NCBI RefSeq assembly: GCF_012935695.1
Contig: NZ_CP052859.1
Location: 351,001 to 415,000 of the forward strand
Length of the DNA stretch: 64,000 nt
DNA from: Pseudomonas sp. ADAK18
GTDB taxonomy: Bacteria > Pseudomonadota > Gammaproteobacteria > Pseudomonadales > Pseudomonadaceae
Direction: 5' to 3'
The notes beneath the pieces are model-generated. The model had not been told where the DNA came from, searched no databases, and saw only the letters and a program-made list of their open reading frames with translations. Position numbers and translations under genes: made by a program. Of this stretch, positions 45,380 through 55,496 are shown one piece after another. Positions within the stretch are counted from its first letter, which is position 1. Each line of letters begins with the position of its first letter.

Positions 45380-46489
45380 ATGCACGGCGAATCTCCAATC
45401 AAACGTCGCGTATCGCGCAAGATCTGGGTCGGCTCGGTTCCGGTGGGTGGCGACGCCCCCATCGCGGTACAGAGCATGACCAACAGCGACACCAACGATG
45501 TTGCGGCCACCGTCGCCCAGATTAACCGTCTGGAAGCTGCCGGCGTCGATATCGTCCGGATTTCCGTTCCGGACATGGATGCTGCCGAAGCCTTCGGCCG
45601 CATCAAGCAGTTGGTCAAAGTACCGCTGGTGGCCGACATTCATTTCGACTACAAGATCGCCCTGCGTGTGGCGGAGTTGGGTGTCGATTGCCTGCGGATC
45701 AATCCGGGCAACATCGGTCGCGAAGACCGGGTGCGCGCCGTGGTGGATGCCGCCCGTGATCGTGGGATCCCGATCCGCATCGGCGTCAACGCCGGTTCCC
45801 TGGAAAAAGATCTGCAAAAGAAATACGGCGAGCCGACTCCGGCGGCGCTGGTTGAATCCGCGCTGCGCCACGTTGAACACCTCGAACGCCTGAATTTCCA
45901 GGACTTCAAGGTCAGCGTAAAAGCTTCCGACGTGTTCATGGCAGTAGAAGCCTACCGTCTGTTGGCCAAGGAAATTGTCCAGCCGTTGCACTTGGGTATC
46001 ACTGAAGCCGGTGGTTTGCGTTCAGGCACAGTGAAATCTGCGGTGGGTCTCGGTATGCTGCTGGCCGACGGGATTGGCGATACTATTCGCATCTCCCTGG
46101 CGGCAGACCCGGTAGAGGAAGTGAAAGTCGGCTACGACATTCTAAAATCCCTGCATTTGCGCTCCCGTGGCATCAACTTCATTGCCTGCCCGAGTTGTTC
46201 GCGGCAGAACTTCGACGTGGTGAAAACCATGAACGAACTGGAAGTGCGCCTGGAAGACCTGCTGGTGCCATTGGATGTTGCTGTAATCGGTTGCGTGGTC
46301 AACGGGCCGGGTGAGGCCAAAGAGGCTCATGTGGGCCTGACCGGTGGTACGCCTAACCTGATTTATATCGACGGCAAACCGTCGCAGAAATTGACGAATG
46401 ACAATCTGGTGGATGAGCTGGAACGGCTGATCCGCCAGAAAGCGGCCGAAAAGGTCGAAGCTGACGCTGCGGTTATCGCGCGCGGCTGA
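45380..46489 (+). CDS. ispG: 4-hydroxy-3-methylbut-2-en-1-yl diphosphate synthase
   Basis: A 369-aa enzyme of the MEP isoprenoid route. It makes HMBPP from MEcPP with a [4Fe-4S] cluster held by Cys in [12 protein letters not shown] and [13 protein letters not shown]. The TIM-barrel N-terminus with [17 protein letters not shown] is intact. It needs clusters, such as those built by the nearby isc products. Confidence 0.97.
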   Translation: MHGESPIKRRVSRKIWVGSVPVGGDAPIAVQSMTNSDTNDVAATVAQINRLEAAGVDIVRISVPDMDAAEAFGRIKQLVKVPLVADIHFDYKIALRVAELGVDCLRINPGNIGREDRVRAVVDAARDRGIPIRIGVNAGSLEKDLQKKYGEPTPAALVESALRHVEHLERLNFQDFKVSVKASDVFMAVEAYRLLAKEIVQPLHLGITEAGGLRSGTVKSAVGLGMLLADGIGDTIRISLAADPVEEVKVGYDILKSLHLRSRGINFIACPSCSRQNFDVVKTMNELEVRLEDLLVPLDVAVIGCVVNGPGEAKEAHVGLTGGTPNLIYIDGKPSQKLTNDNLVDELERLIRQKAAEKVEADAAVIARG

Positions 46490-46512
46490 TCGAACGAATT
46501 TAAGGATTTGAT

Positions 46513-47802
46513 GTGAGCAAGTCTCTGCAAGCCATTCGTGGCATGAACGACATCCTGCCTGAGCAGACGCCCCTGTGGCGTTACTTCGAGGCGACTGTCG
46601 CGCGCCTGCTGGATAACTACGGTTACAAGCAGATCCGCATGCCGATCGTCGAGTTCACCGAGTTGTTCAAGCGCTCTATCGGTGAAGTGACCGACATCGT
46701 CGAAAAAGAGATGTACACCTTCGAAGACCGCAACGGTGACTCCCTGACCTTGCGTCCGGAAGGCACTGCTGCGTGCGTACGCGCTGTTCTGGAGCACGGC
46801 ATCACCGGTGGTGGCCAGACCCAGAAACTGTGGTACATCGGCCCGATGTTCCGTCACGAGCGTCCACAGAAAGGCCGTTATCGCCAGTTCCACCAGATCG
46901 GTTGTGAAGTGTTCAACCTGGACGGTCCGGACATCGATGCCGAGTTGATCGTGCTGACTTGGCGCCTGTGGGGCCAGTTGGGCATCCGCGACGCCGTCAA
47001 GCTTGAACTCAACAGCCTGGGCACCAGCGAATCTCGGGGCCGCTACCGCGAAGCCCTGGTGGAATTTCTGTCGGCCCACCTGGACAAGCTGGATGAAGAC
47101 AGCCAGCGCCGCCTGAAAACCAACCCGTTGCGGGTCCTGGATACCAAGAACGCCGATACCCAGGCTGTGCTGGTAGATGCGCCAAAAATGGCCGACTACC
47201 TGGATGAGGAATCTCGCACGCACTTCGAGGGCCTCAAGGCTCGCCTGGATGCGGCCGGTATTCCCTACGTCATCAACCCGAAGCTGGTGCGCGGCCTGGA
47301 TTACTACAGCAAGACCGTATTCGAGTGGGTCACCGACAAACTCGGCGCTCAGGGCACCGTGTGTGCCGGCGGTCGTTACGACGGCCTGGTCGAGCAGATG
47401 GGCGGCAAGCCAACCACTGGTGTCGGTTTCGCCATGGGTATCGAGCGACTGATCCTGCTGCTGGAAACCCTGGAGCAGATCCCCGAAGAGATTTCCCGTC
47501 AGGTGGATGTGTACCTGTGCGCCTTTGGTGAGGCCGCCGAACTGGCAGCCCTGGCCTTGAGCGAGAAGGTCCGTGACCAACTGCCTAACCTGCGCCTGCA
47601 GATCAATGCCGGCGCTGGCAGCTTCAAGAGCCAGTTCAAGAAAGCCGATAAGAGCGGCGCGTTGTATGCGCTGATCCTGGGCGATGACGAGTTGGCCCAG
47701 CAAGTGGTAGGTTTCAAACCCCTGCGTGGCCAGGGCGAACAACAAAGCATTGCCTTTGATGCGCTTGCTGCGCACTTGGCCACCTGCGTCGTGCAGGGTT
47801 GA
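46513..47802 (+). CDS. hisS: Histidyl-tRNA synthetase
   Basis: A 429-aa class II synthetase. Motif 1 is around [17 protein letters not shown], motif 2 is [19 protein letters not shown], and motif 3 is [11 protein letters not shown]; the histidine-binding loops [15 protein letters not shown] and CAGGRYDGL are present. Start is GTG 46513, giving the family N-terminus [15 protein letters not shown]. Confidence 0.98.
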   Translation: MSKSLQAIRGMNDILPEQTPLWRYFEATVARLLDNYGYKQIRMPIVEFTELFKRSIGEVTDIVEKEMYTFEDRNGDSLTLRPEGTAACVRAVLEHGITGGGQTQKLWYIGPMFRHERPQKGRYRQFHQIGCEVFNLDGPDIDAELIVLTWRLWGQLGIRDAVKLELNSLGTSESRGRYREALVEFLSAHLDKLDEDSQRRLKTNPLRVLDTKNADTQAVLVDAPKMADYLDEESRTHFEGLKARLDAAGIPYVINPKLVRGLDYYSKTVFEWVTDKLGAQGTVCAGGRYDGLVEQMGGKPTTGVGFAMGIERLILLLETLEQIPEEISRQVDVYLCAFGEAAELAALALSEKVRDQLPNLRLQINAGAGSFKSQFKKADKSGALYALILGDDELAQQVVGFKPLRGQGEQQSIAFDALAAHLATCVVQG

Positions 47803-47842
47803 AGCTGTCAAACAGCCGATTTAGCGATTAAGGAGTATTGGG

Positions 47843-48484
47843 GTGTCGAGTACTGATGATGACCAGCTGGCCGAGTTGAAAGACTGGTGGCAGCGCAACG
47901 GCAAGCCCCTGGTCACTGGCGGCTTGCTGGCTTTAGTGGTGGTGTTCGGCTGGCAAGCCTGGCACAAGTATCAGGGCAACCAGTCCCAGGGTGCCTCGAT
48001 CCTCTATCAGCAACTGTTGGAAACCACGCTGACGCCAGATGGCAAGCCTGATCCTGCCCAAGTGGCGGACCTGGCTGGCAAGCTGAAAAGCGAATTTGGC
48101 GGTAGCGCCTACGCCCAGTACGGCAGCCTGTTCGTCGCAAAAGTTGCGGTCGATACCGGTAAGTTGGATGACGCAGCTTCCGAGCTGAAAGCTATTACCG
48201 ACAAGCCGGTCAACCCGACCTTGGGTGAAATCGCACGCCAGCGCCTGGCGCAGGTACTGGCGGCACAGAACAAGCCTGATGATGCACTGAAACTGCTCGA
48301 CGGCGATGCTGACAAGGCATTCCTGGCTACTCGTGAAGAGCTCAAGGGCGACCTGTTGGTCCAATTGGGTCGTACCGACGAAGCCAATGCTGCGTACCAA
48401 AAAGCCAAGGCTGCGCTGTCTGATGAAGCGGCGGTCGGTGGCTTACAAATCAAGCTGGACGACCTGGCCAAAGGGGATGCATGA
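47843..48484 (+). CDS. yfgM: YfgM-type TPR membrane protein
   Basis: A 213-aa ancillary SecYEG factor in other bacteria. A short cytoplasmic start (TDDDQLAELKDWWQRNGKPL) precedes one membrane helix (about residues 24-41), and the periplasmic part is TPR-like. Start is GTG 47843 with AAGGAG upstream. It overlaps bamB or lies right before it, depending on the bamB start. Confidence 0.93.
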   Translation: MSSTDDDQLAELKDWWQRNGKPLVTGGLLALVVVFGWQAWHKYQGNQSQGASILYQQLLETTLTPDGKPDPAQVADLAGKLKSEFGGSAYAQYGSLFVAKVAVDTGKLDDAASELKAITDKPVNPTLGEIARQRLAQVLAAQNKPDDALKLLDGDADKAFLATREELKGDLLVQLGRTDEANAAYQKAKAALSDEAAVGGLQIKLDDLAKGDA

Positions 48485-49628
48485 CGTGATCCGTTGGAAA
48501 CATGCAGCATTGCTGGCTCTGGCCGTTTTGGCCGCGGGTTGCAGCAGCAACAGCAAAAAAGAACTGCCTCCTGCCGAGCTGACCAGCTTCAAGGAAGAAG
48601 TGGTCCTGCAAAAACAGTGGAGCCGCTCCGTCGGTGATGGTCAGGGCGACCTCTACAATCTGTTGGTGCCGGCAATCGACGGTGACAACATTGTGGCCGC
48701 TGACTCCACTGGCGTCGTGATGTCCATGGATCGCATGAACGGCGACGTCAAGTGGAAGAAAGACCTCGACGTACCGGTATCCGGTGCCGTCGGTGTGGGC
48801 TACGGCCTGGTGATGCTGGGTACGCTGAAAGGCGAAATCATTGCACTGGACTCGACCAACGGTGAAGAGAAATGGCGCGCTCGCGTGACCAGTGAAGTGC
48901 TCGCACCGCCTGCCAACAACGGCGATGTCGTTGTTGTGCAGACTCAGGATGATCGTGTGATCGGCCTTGATGCCGCCACCGGCACCCAGCGTTGGTTGTA
49001 TGACAGCACCCCGGCAGTCCTGACCTTGCGCGGTACCAGTGGTCCGGTTGTGACCAATAACCTGGCAGTAGCAGGCTTGTCGACCGGTAAAGTGGTCGGC
49101 CTGAATATCCAGAACGGCGTGCCGGCCTGGGAAACCCGAGTAGCGATTCCACAGGGTCGCTCGGAACTGGATCGCGTGGTGGACATCGACGGTGGCTTGC
49201 TGCTGTCGGGTGAAACCGTTTATGTCGCGACTTACCAGGGCCGTGTGGCTGCGCTGGACCTGCAAAGCGGCCGGATCAACTGGCAGCGTGATGCATCCAG
49301 CTACGCCGGTGTCGCCCAAGGGTTTGGCAGCGTCTATGTCAGCCTGGCGTCCGGTACTGTTGAAAGTGTCGACGAACGCTCCACCACTGCACTGTGGAGC
49401 AACGACTCCCTGGCCCGCCGCCAGCTGTCGGCACCGGAAGTGTTCTCCAGCTACGTAGCGGTAGGCGACTTTGAAGGTTACCTGCATCTGCTGAGCCAGG
49501 TAGACGGTCGTTTTGTCGGTCGCGAACGTATTGACAGCGATGGCCTGCGTTCTCGCCCGCTGGTGGTAGGTAATATGCTTTACGTGTTTGGTAACAGTGG
49601 CAAGCTGGAAGCCCTGACCATCAAGTAA
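48477..49628 (+). CDS. bamB: Outer-membrane assembly lipoprotein BamB
   Basis: A 383-aa lipoprotein of the BAM complex. The lipobox is VLAAGC (Cys about 22), and an eight-bladed PQQ-like propeller follows with repeats such as GVVMSMDRMNGDVKWKKDL, GEIIALDSTNGEEKWRARV and DRVIGLDAATGTQRWLYD. It helps BamA fold barrel proteins. Start could be ATG 48477 (8-base overlap with yfgM) or GTG 48486, which has better spacing from AAAGGGG. Confidence 0.95.
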   Translation: MHDVIRWKHAALLALAVLAAGCSSNSKKELPPAELTSFKEEVVLQKQWSRSVGDGQGDLYNLLVPAIDGDNIVAADSTGVVMSMDRMNGDVKWKKDLDVPVSGAVGVGYGLVMLGTLKGEIIALDSTNGEEKWRARVTSEVLAPPANNGDVVVVQTQDDRVIGLDAATGTQRWLYDSTPAVLTLRGTSGPVVTNNLAVAGLSTGKVVGLNIQNGVPAWETRVAIPQGRSELDRVVDIDGGLLLSGETVYVATYQGRVAALDLQSGRINWQRDASSYAGVAQGFGSVYVSLASGTVESVDERSTTALWSNDSLARRQLSAPEVFSSYVAVGDFEGYLHLLSQVDGRFVGRERIDSDGLRSRPLVVGNMLYVFGNSGKLEALTIK

Positions 49629-49640
49629 AGAACTATGCTT

Positions 49641-49738
49641 GGGGTAACCCCCAGGCGGCCCTGCTTCGGCAGGGCATGCGGCACCTCCGGGTGCTGCCCC
49701 GAGCACCAGCCGCTGCCTTGCAGCGGCTTTTGTATTTT
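49641..49738 (+). terminator. Structured spacer ending in a terminator between bamB and der
   Basis: Several hairpins follow one another: GGGG/CCCC at 49641-49651, GCCCTGC-TTCG-GCAGGGC at 49658-49675, then two overlapping and so mutually exclusive stems (GCACC/GGTGC 49681-49694, or GGTGCT/AGCACC 49690-49707). The last is AGCCGCTGC/GCAGCGGCT at 49708-49728, followed by TTTGTATTTT. The last stem is a good terminator. Confidence 0.75.
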
Positions 49739-49763
49739 CTGAAATAACGAAGTGGAGAGCCGC

Positions 49764-51233
49764 ATGGTTCCCGTAATCGCCCTGGTGGGCCGACCCAATG
49801 TCGGCAAGTCCACCTTGTTCAACCGCCTGACCAGGACTCGCGACGCCATCGTCGGCGACTTGTCCGGTCTGACCCGTGATCGCCAATACGGTGAGGCAAA
49901 GTGGCAAGGGCGCTCCTACATTCTTGTCGACACCGGCGGTATTTCCGGTGACGAGCATGGCATGGACGAAAAGATGGCCGAGCAGTCGCTGCTGGCCATC
50001 GAAGAAGCCGATGTCGTGTTGTTCCTGGTGGATGCCCGCGCGGGCTACACCGCTGCTGACCAGATGATTGGCGAACACTTGCGTAAGCGCAACAAGCGCT
50101 CCTACGTGGTGGCCAACAAGATCGACAACATCGATCCAGAACTGGCCCGCGCCGAGTTCAGCCCGATGGGCCTGGGCGATGCGATCCCGATCGCCGGCGC
50201 CCACGGTCGTGGCATCACCCAGATGCTGGAAATCTGCCTGCGTGACTTCCCTCGGGATGACATCGAGGAAGAAGAGGGCGAAGGCGAGATCGTTGCCGAA
50301 GGTGAGGAAGCCAAGCGCATTCCTGGCCCTAGCGAAAAAGACGGTATCAAGATCGCTATCATCGGCCGGCCGAACGTTGGCAAGTCGACTCTGGTCAACC
50401 GCATGCTCGGTGAAGACCGGGTTATCGTCTATGACGAGCCCGGTACCACCCGCGACAGTATCTACATTCCATTTGAACGTAACGACGAAAAGTACACGCT
50501 GATCGACACCGCCGGTGTGCGCAAGCGCGGCAAGATCCACGAGGAAGTTGAAAAATTCTCGGTGGTGAAAACCCTGCAGGCGATCAAAGACGCCAACGTG
50601 GTGATCTTCGTCATGGACGCCCGCGAAGGCGTGGTCGACCACGACCTCAACTTGCTGGGCTTTGCCCTGGAAGCCGGTCGGGCACTGGTGATCGCGATCA
50701 ACAAGTGGGACGGCATGACGCCGAGCGAGCGCGACTTCGTCAAGATCGAGCTGCAGCGTCGTCTGTTCTTCGTCGAGTTCGCCGATATTCACTTTATCTC
50801 GGCACTGCACGGCACTGGCGTGGGCAACCTCTACGCCTCGGTGCAGAACTCGTTCAAGTCAGCGGTAACCCGCTGGCCGACCAACCGTCTGACCCAGATC
50901 CTCGAAGACGCCGTAGGCGAGCACGCACCGCCGATGGTCAACAACCGTCGGATCAAACTGCGTTACGCCCACTTGGGTGGTGCCAACCCGCCGATTATCG
51001 TGATTCACGGTAACCAGATCGAGAAGGTGCCGAAGTCCTACGTCCGCTACCTGGAAAACACTTACCGCCGTGTCTTGAAACTGGTCGGTACGCCGATCCG
51101 GATCGAGTTCAAAGGTGGCGAGAACCCATATGAGGGCAACAAGAACAGCCTCACCGACCGCCAGGTAAACAAGAAGCGCCGGATGATGACTCACCACAAG
51201 AAGGCCGATAAGAAGCGTCGCGATAAACGCTGA
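49764..51233 (+). CDS. der: Double-GTPase ribosome biogenesis protein Der (EngA)
   Basis: A 489-aa essential GTPase needed to mature the 50S subunit. Two G domains are present: GRPNVGKST at residues 9-17 with DTGG and NKID, and GRPNVGKST at about 202-210 with DTAG and NKWD. A KH-like domain and a very basic C-terminus ([20 protein letters not shown]) follow. ATG 49764 has GGAG six bases upstream; the in-frame GTG at 49752 overlaps that site. Confidence 0.97.
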   Translation: MVPVIALVGRPNVGKSTLFNRLTRTRDAIVGDLSGLTRDRQYGEAKWQGRSYILVDTGGISGDEHGMDEKMAEQSLLAIEEADVVLFLVDARAGYTAADQMIGEHLRKRNKRSYVVANKIDNIDPELARAEFSPMGLGDAIPIAGAHGRGITQMLEICLRDFPRDDIEEEEGEGEIVAEGEEAKRIPGPSEKDGIKIAIIGRPNVGKSTLVNRMLGEDRVIVYDEPGTTRDSIYIPFERNDEKYTLIDTAGVRKRGKIHEEVEKFSVVKTLQAIKDANVVIFVMDAREGVVDHDLNLLGFALEAGRALVIAINKWDGMTPSERDFVKIELQRRLFFVEFADIHFISALHGTGVGNLYASVQNSFKSAVTRWPTNRLTQILEDAVGEHAPPMVNNRRIKLRYAHLGGANPPIIVIHGNQIEKVPKSYVRYLENTYRRVLKLVGTPIRIEFKGGENPYEGNKNSLTDRQVNKKRRMMTHHKKADKKRRDKR

Positions 51234-51246
51234 TCTTGATCTGTCA

Positions 51247-51271
51247 AAAGGGCGCCTCTGGCGCCCTTTTT
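51247..51271 (+). terminator. Rho-independent terminator of der
   Basis: AAGGGCGCC and GGCGCCCTT form a 9-bp stem with a TCT loop followed by TTT, 15 bases after the der stop. Confidence 0.9.
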
Positions 51272-51345
51272 CATGCCCGCCGTATGGGCTATCCTCGGGG
51301 CTTCCCGTGCCGCCGTAGAGCCGGGTGTTCAGCAGGGACTTACCG

Positions 51346-52494
51346 ATGATCACCAGCAAGCTGCCGAATGTCGGCACCACTATTTTCACCACCATGTCGC
51401 AGCTCGCCTTCGATACCGGCGCACTCAACCTGTCCCAGGGTTTTCCCGATTTCAATGGGCCTCAAGGTTTGCTCGACGCGGTGGGCAAGCATATCGCCCT
51501 CGGCCATAACCAATACGCGCCCATGACCGGCTTGCCAGTGCTGCGCGAGCAAGTGGCGGCCAAGATCGCTCGCAGCTATGGTGCCACGGTCAATGCCGAC
51601 ACCGAAGTGACCATCACCCCAGGCGCCACCGAGGCGATTTTCTGCGCGATCCAGGCGGTAATCCGCAGCGGCGATGAAGTCATCGTCTTTGATCCCGCCT
51701 ACGATAGCTACGAACCCTCGGTAGAACTGGCTGGTGGTCGTTGTGTGCATGTTCAATTGGGCCTGCATGACTTCGCCCTGGATTTCGAGCAGATCAAGGC
51801 CGCGCTGTCACCGCGTACCCGCATGATCATCCTCAACAGCCCGCACAACCCCACTGGCGCCCTGATCAGTCGCGCGGAGCTGGACCAGTTGGCTGAGCTG
51901 ATTCGCGACCGCGATATTTATGTGGTCAGCGACGAAGTCTACGAACATCTGGTATTCGACGGCGTGCCTCACGTCAGCGTGTTGGCCCATGAGGAGCTGT
52001 ATCAGCGCGCCTTCGTGGTCAGCTCCTTCGGCAAGACCTACCATGTCACTGGCTGGAAAACCGGCTATGTCGTCGCGCCACCAGCCCTTAGCGCCGAGCT
52101 GCGTAAGGTGCATCAATATGTCAACTTCTGTGGTGTGACCCCGTTGCAGTATGCTTTGGCGGACTTCATGGCCGAACACCCGGAACACGTCGAAGAGCTG
52201 CCGACGTTCTATCAGGCCAAGCGCGACCTGTTCTGCGACCTGCTGGCGCCTTCGCGTTTCAGCTTTACTCGGGTGACCGGCACTTACTTCCAATTGGTGG
52301 ATTACTCACAGATTCGCCCGGACCTGGATGACGTGGCCATGTCACTGTGGATGACCCGCGAACACGGTGTGGCGACGATCCCGGTTTCGGTGTTCTATCA
52401 GAACCCACCGCAAGGCCAGCGCCTCGTGCGTCTGTGCTTTGCCAAACGCGAGGAGACGCTGCGTCAAGCAGCAGAAAAGCTATGCGTGATCTGA
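51346..52494 (+). CDS. Methionine/aromatic aminotransferase (YbdL-like)
   Basis: A 382-aa fold type I PLP aminotransferase. N-terminal NLSQGFPDFNGPQGL, the segment NSPHNPTGAL, the cofactor Asp/Tyr in VSDEVYEHLVFDG and the Schiff-base Lys in SSFGKTYHVTGWKTGY are all typical of YbdL, which prefers methionine and uses several 2-oxo acids. The next gene, an omega-amidase, overlaps by 13 bases. This pairing supports a transaminase plus omega-amidase route in methionine salvage, where glutamine gives its amino group to the keto form of methionine (inference from known families). Confidence 0.92.
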   Translation: MITSKLPNVGTTIFTTMSQLAFDTGALNLSQGFPDFNGPQGLLDAVGKHIALGHNQYAPMTGLPVLREQVAAKIARSYGATVNADTEVTITPGATEAIFCAIQAVIRSGDEVIVFDPAYDSYEPSVELAGGRCVHVQLGLHDFALDFEQIKAALSPRTRMIILNSPHNPTGALISRAELDQLAELIRDRDIYVVSDEVYEHLVFDGVPHVSVLAHEELYQRAFVVSSFGKTYHVTGWKTGYVVAPPALSAELRKVHQYVNFCGVTPLQYALADFMAEHPEHVEELPTFYQAKRDLFCDLLAPSRFSFTRVTGTYFQLVDYSQIRPDLDDVAMSLWMTREHGVATIPVSVFYQNPPQGQRLVRLCFAKREETLRQAAEKLCVI

Positions 52495-53273
52495 GTGCAC
52501 TGCCCAATCTGAATATCGCCCTGGTGCAGACCACCCTGGTGTGGCATGACCGCCAGGCCAACCTCGAGCATTTCGAACTGCTGCTGGATCAGGCCCAAGG
52601 CGCTGACCTGATTGTGCTGCCGGAGATGTTCACCACCGGCTTCTCGATGGAGTCGAAAACCCTCGCCGAGCCGGAGCACGGCCCGACCCATGATTGGCTC
52701 CGGGCCCAGGCAAAAAAATACAACGCGGTCATCACCGGCAGCGTGATCATCCAGGCGGCCGACGGCAGTCATCGCAACCGTTTGTTGTGGGCGCGGCCGG
52801 ACGGCGAAGTGTGGCACTACGACAAGCGCCATCTGTTTCGAATGGCCGGTGAGCACGACCACTACACCCCCGGCGAGCGCCAGGTGCAGTTCGAACTCAA
52901 GGGTTGGCGGATCCGTCCGTTGATCTGCTATGACCTGCGCTTCCCGGTATGGAGCCGCGATGCCCAGGACACTGACCTGCTGCTGTACACCGCCAATTGG
53001 CCGGGCGCACGGCGTCAGCATTGGAATCGCCTGCTGCCGGCTCGGGCCATCGAAAATCTCTGCTACGTAGCAGCGGTGAATCGAGTGGGGACGGATGGCA
53101 AAGGCTTTGCCTACACCGGTGACAGCCAGGTCCTGGACTTCCAGGGCGAAAGCCTGCTGAGCGCGGGGGAGGCGGATGGGGTGTTTCAGGTTTGCCTGGA
53201 TGCATCGGAACTGGCGGCGTACCGCGCGCGGTTCCCGGCGAATCTGGATGCTGATACTTTCGAGTTTGTCTGA
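52482..53273 (+). CDS. Omega-amidase (YafV/Nit2-like nitrilase family)
   Basis: A 263-aa carbon-nitrogen hydrolase. The catalytic triad is E48 (LIVLPEMFTTGF), K115 (YDKRHLFRMAGE) and C149 (PLICYDLRFPVW). Enzymes of this type hydrolyse 2-oxoglutaramate or 2-oxosuccinamate left after glutamine or asparagine transamination. The ATG at 52482 lies 13 bases inside the aminotransferase gene, so the two are co-translated. Confidence 0.92.
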   Translation: MRDLSALPNLNIALVQTTLVWHDRQANLEHFELLLDQAQGADLIVLPEMFTTGFSMESKTLAEPEHGPTHDWLRAQAKKYNAVITGSVIIQAADGSHRNRLLWARPDGEVWHYDKRHLFRMAGEHDHYTPGERQVQFELKGWRIRPLICYDLRFPVWSRDAQDTDLLLYTANWPGARRQHWNRLLPARAIENLCYVAAVNRVGTDGKGFAYTGDSQVLDFQGESLLSAGEADGVFQVCLDASELAAYRARFPANLDADTFEFV

Positions 53274-53300
53274 AAGGTTTCTATTGTTTGAGAGAATGCT

Positions 53301-53386
53301 ATCGCGGGCAAGCCCGACTCCCACAAGGGGAATGCATTTTTTCCAGACAATGCAGATCAAATGTGGGAGCCGAGCTTGCTCGCGAT
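53301..53386. repeat. REPIN downstream of the omega-amidase gene
   Basis: Arms 53301-53325 and 53362-53386 are 25-base reverse complements with three mismatches (core ATCGCGGGCAAGCCCGACTC). It lies between convergent genes. Confidence 0.88.
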
Positions 53387-53422
53387 GAGGCCCTGACAGA
53401 CACCGCAGCTTTCAAAGCCAAC

Positions 53423-53458
53423 AAAAAGGCCCCTGGGTTCTCACTCAGGGGCCTTTTG
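53423..53458 (-). terminator. Terminator of leuA (bidirectional)
   Basis: AAAAGGCCCCTG and CAGGGGCCTTTT pair perfectly around a ten-base loop, with T runs on both strands, between the convergent omega-amidase and leuA genes. Confidence 0.92.
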
Positions 53459-53473
53459 CATTTCAGCGGCTGG

Positions 53474-55153
53474 TTACGCCGCTTTAGCTTCCAACTGGCT
53501 CAACGAGCGGTTCAGCGCGCTGAACACGGCCTTGAAGCTGGCCGTGGTGATGTTTTCATCAATGCCCACGCCGTGCACCGGACGCTCACCGTTGACCCGC
53601 AGTTCAATGTAGGCCGCTGCCTTGGCATTGGTCCCGGCACCGATGGCGTGTTCGTTGTAGTCCATGATCTCGACACCAATCGGCAGGCCGGCCACCAGCG
53701 CTTCCAGGGCGCCGTTACCCTTGCCATGCCAACGCAGGTTGGTCTCGCCCTGGCCTTTGCCGGAGACTTCGACTTCCACCGAGCTGTTGCCGTTCTCTTC
53801 CTGCAAACGATGGCTGACCAGCGCGTACGGGGTGTTGGCTTGCAGGTATTCACGCTGCAACAACGCATGAATCTGCGAAGCGGTCATTTCCAGGCCCACA
53901 CGGTCGGTTTCAGCTTGTACCACTTGGCTGAACTCGATCTGCATACGACGCGGCAGGCTGATGCCGTATTCCTGTTCCAGCAGGTAAGCGATCCCGCCTT
54001 TGCCCGACTGGCTGTTGACGCGGATCACTGCCTCGTAGCTGCGGCCGATGTCGGCCGGGTCGATCGGCAAGTACGGTACTTCCCACAGGGCGTCGGACTT
54101 CTGCTGGGCGAAGCCCTTGCGGATCGCGTCCTGGTGAGAGCCGGAGAAAGCGGTGTGAACCAGATCACCCACATACGGGTGACGTGGGTGCACTGGAATC
54201 TGGTTGCACTCCTCGACGACTTTGCGCACGCCGTCGATGTCGGAGAAGTCCAGCTCAGGGTTCACGCCCTGGGTGTAGAGGTTCAACGCCACGGTCACCA
54301 GGTCGACGTTACCGGTACGTTCGCCGTTGCCGAACAGGCAGCCTTCGACACGGTCGGCGCCGGCCATCAGGCCCAGCTCGGTGGCGGCCACGCCGGTGCC
54401 ACGGTCGTTGTGGGTGTGCAGGCTGATGATCACGCTGTCACGACGGTTGATATGACGACCGAACCACTCGATCTGGTCGGCATAGATATTCGGTGTGGCG
54501 CACTCGACGGTAGCCGGCAGGTTGAGGATCACCTTGTGCTCGGGCGTAGGGTTCCAGACCTCGATCACGGCGTCACAGACTTCCTTGGCGAACTCCAGTT
54601 CGGTGGCGCTGAAGGTCTCTGGCGAGTACTCGAAGGTCCACTGGGTTTCCGGCTGCTGGGCGGCGTATTTGACGAACAGCTTTGCTGCGTTGACCGCGAT
54701 GGCCTTGATCCCGTCCTTGTCCTGGTTGAAGACAATGCGGCGGAACGACGGCGAAGTGGCGTTGTACAAGTGAACGATGGCTTTCTTCGCCCCGCGCAGG
54801 GATTCGAAGGTGCGGGCGATCAAGTCTTCACGGCCCTGGGTCAGCACCTGAATGGTGGTGTCCTCGGGGATGTGGTTGTCTTCAATCAGGGTACGCACGA
54901 AGTCGAAGTCGGTTTGCGAAGCGGCCGGGAACGAGGCCTCGATTTCCTTCACGCCTACCGATACCAGGGTTTTCCAGAAGCGCAGTTTTTTTGCCGCGTC
55001 CATCGGTTCGATCAGCGACTGGTTGCCATCGCGCAAGTCGGAACTGCACCAGATTGGCGCTGCGGTGATGGTCTTCGACGGCCAGGTGCGATCCGGGATA
55101 TCGATAGTCGGGAACGCGCGGTATTTCGAAGACGGGTCTTTGAGCATGCTCAT
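53474..55153 (-). CDS. leuA: 2-isopropylmalate synthase
   Basis: A 559-aa enzyme for the first committed step of leucine synthesis. The metal-binding start [14 protein letters not shown] and the HTHNDRGTG motif mark the TIM-barrel catalytic domain (about residues 30-310). The C-terminal regulatory domain (from about 440; [22 protein letters not shown]) should give feedback control by leucine. This is the long LeuA form of about 560 residues. ATG 55153 has AAGGA upstream. The 343-base gap before it holds a candidate leader-peptide ORF. Confidence 0.97.
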   Translation of the reverse strand: MSMLKDPSSKYRAFPTIDIPDRTWPSKTITAAPIWCSSDLRDGNQSLIEPMDAAKKLRFWKTLVSVGVKEIEASFPAASQTDFDFVRTLIEDNHIPEDTTIQVLTQGREDLIARTFESLRGAKKAIVHLYNATSPSFRRIVFNQDKDGIKAIAVNAAKLFVKYAAQQPETQWTFEYSPETFSATELEFAKEVCDAVIEVWNPTPEHKVILNLPATVECATPNIYADQIEWFGRHINRRDSVIISLHTHNDRGTGVAATELGLMAGADRVEGCLFGNGERTGNVDLVTVALNLYTQGVNPELDFSDIDGVRKVVEECNQIPVHPRHPYVGDLVHTAFSGSHQDAIRKGFAQQKSDALWEVPYLPIDPADIGRSYEAVIRVNSQSGKGGIAYLLEQEYGISLPRRMQIEFSQVVQAETDRVGLEMTASQIHALLQREYLQANTPYALVSHRLQEENGNSSVEVEVSGKGQGETNLRWHGKGNGALEALVAGLPIGVEIMDYNEHAIGAGTNAKAAAYIELRVNGERPVHGVGIDENITTASFKAVFSALNRSLSQLEAKAA

Positions 55154-55253
55154 CAGAAGAATCCTTGTTGTAGGGCCGAGAAGAGGCGGCCTGCCGGAAA
55201 GCGTTTATTAGGGATACTGCTATTGGATAAAGCAGGGGACGAGGCAGTTCGAT

Positions 55254-55331
55254 TCAGCCTGGCAGTCGTGCGCTGACAAGGCACAGGCTGCGGTGCTGGC
55301 GAAGTTGAATGAGGGTGTGAGAGGTTTTCAT
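55254..55331 (-). CDS. Candidate leuA leader peptide, 25 aa
   Basis: A short ORF starting ATG 55331 and ending TGA 55254, about 100 bases before leuA on the same strand. It encodes 25 residues beginning MKTSHTLIQLRQ and ending SLCLVSARLPG, with five leucines, two of them in LCL. A weak GAG stands before the ATG. Position and leucine content suggest translation-dependent control of leuA. I could not find a convincing terminator hairpin between it and leuA; only AGCCTG/CAGGCT within the ORF pairs. The rest of the 55154-55496 gap shows no other gene. Confidence 0.5.
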   Translation of the reverse strand: MKTSHTLIQLRQHRSLCLVSARLPG

Positions 55332-55496
55332 AAGCTCAACCCTAACCGCGAGGGTGAAAGATGGCAAGCTGTTGAAAAAAATTGAGAGAAGTTCTGCTAT
55401 TAACGTCGTAAACGAGATTTTATGGTTGGGGATGGCGTGGATGGTGGTTTTATTTGCGCGCTCTTTGCTGGGCGCGCAATAGAGGTGATTTACTTC

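Noticed and set aside
48450..50810. 786-aa open frame on the minus strand
   Set aside because: It is antisense to bamB and der, both certain genes, and is His/Gln/Val-rich in the way shadow frames of GC-rich genes are.
55154..55253. Terminator/antiterminator pair for leuA attenuation
   Set aside because: No stem followed by a U-run could be found between the leader ORF and leuA.
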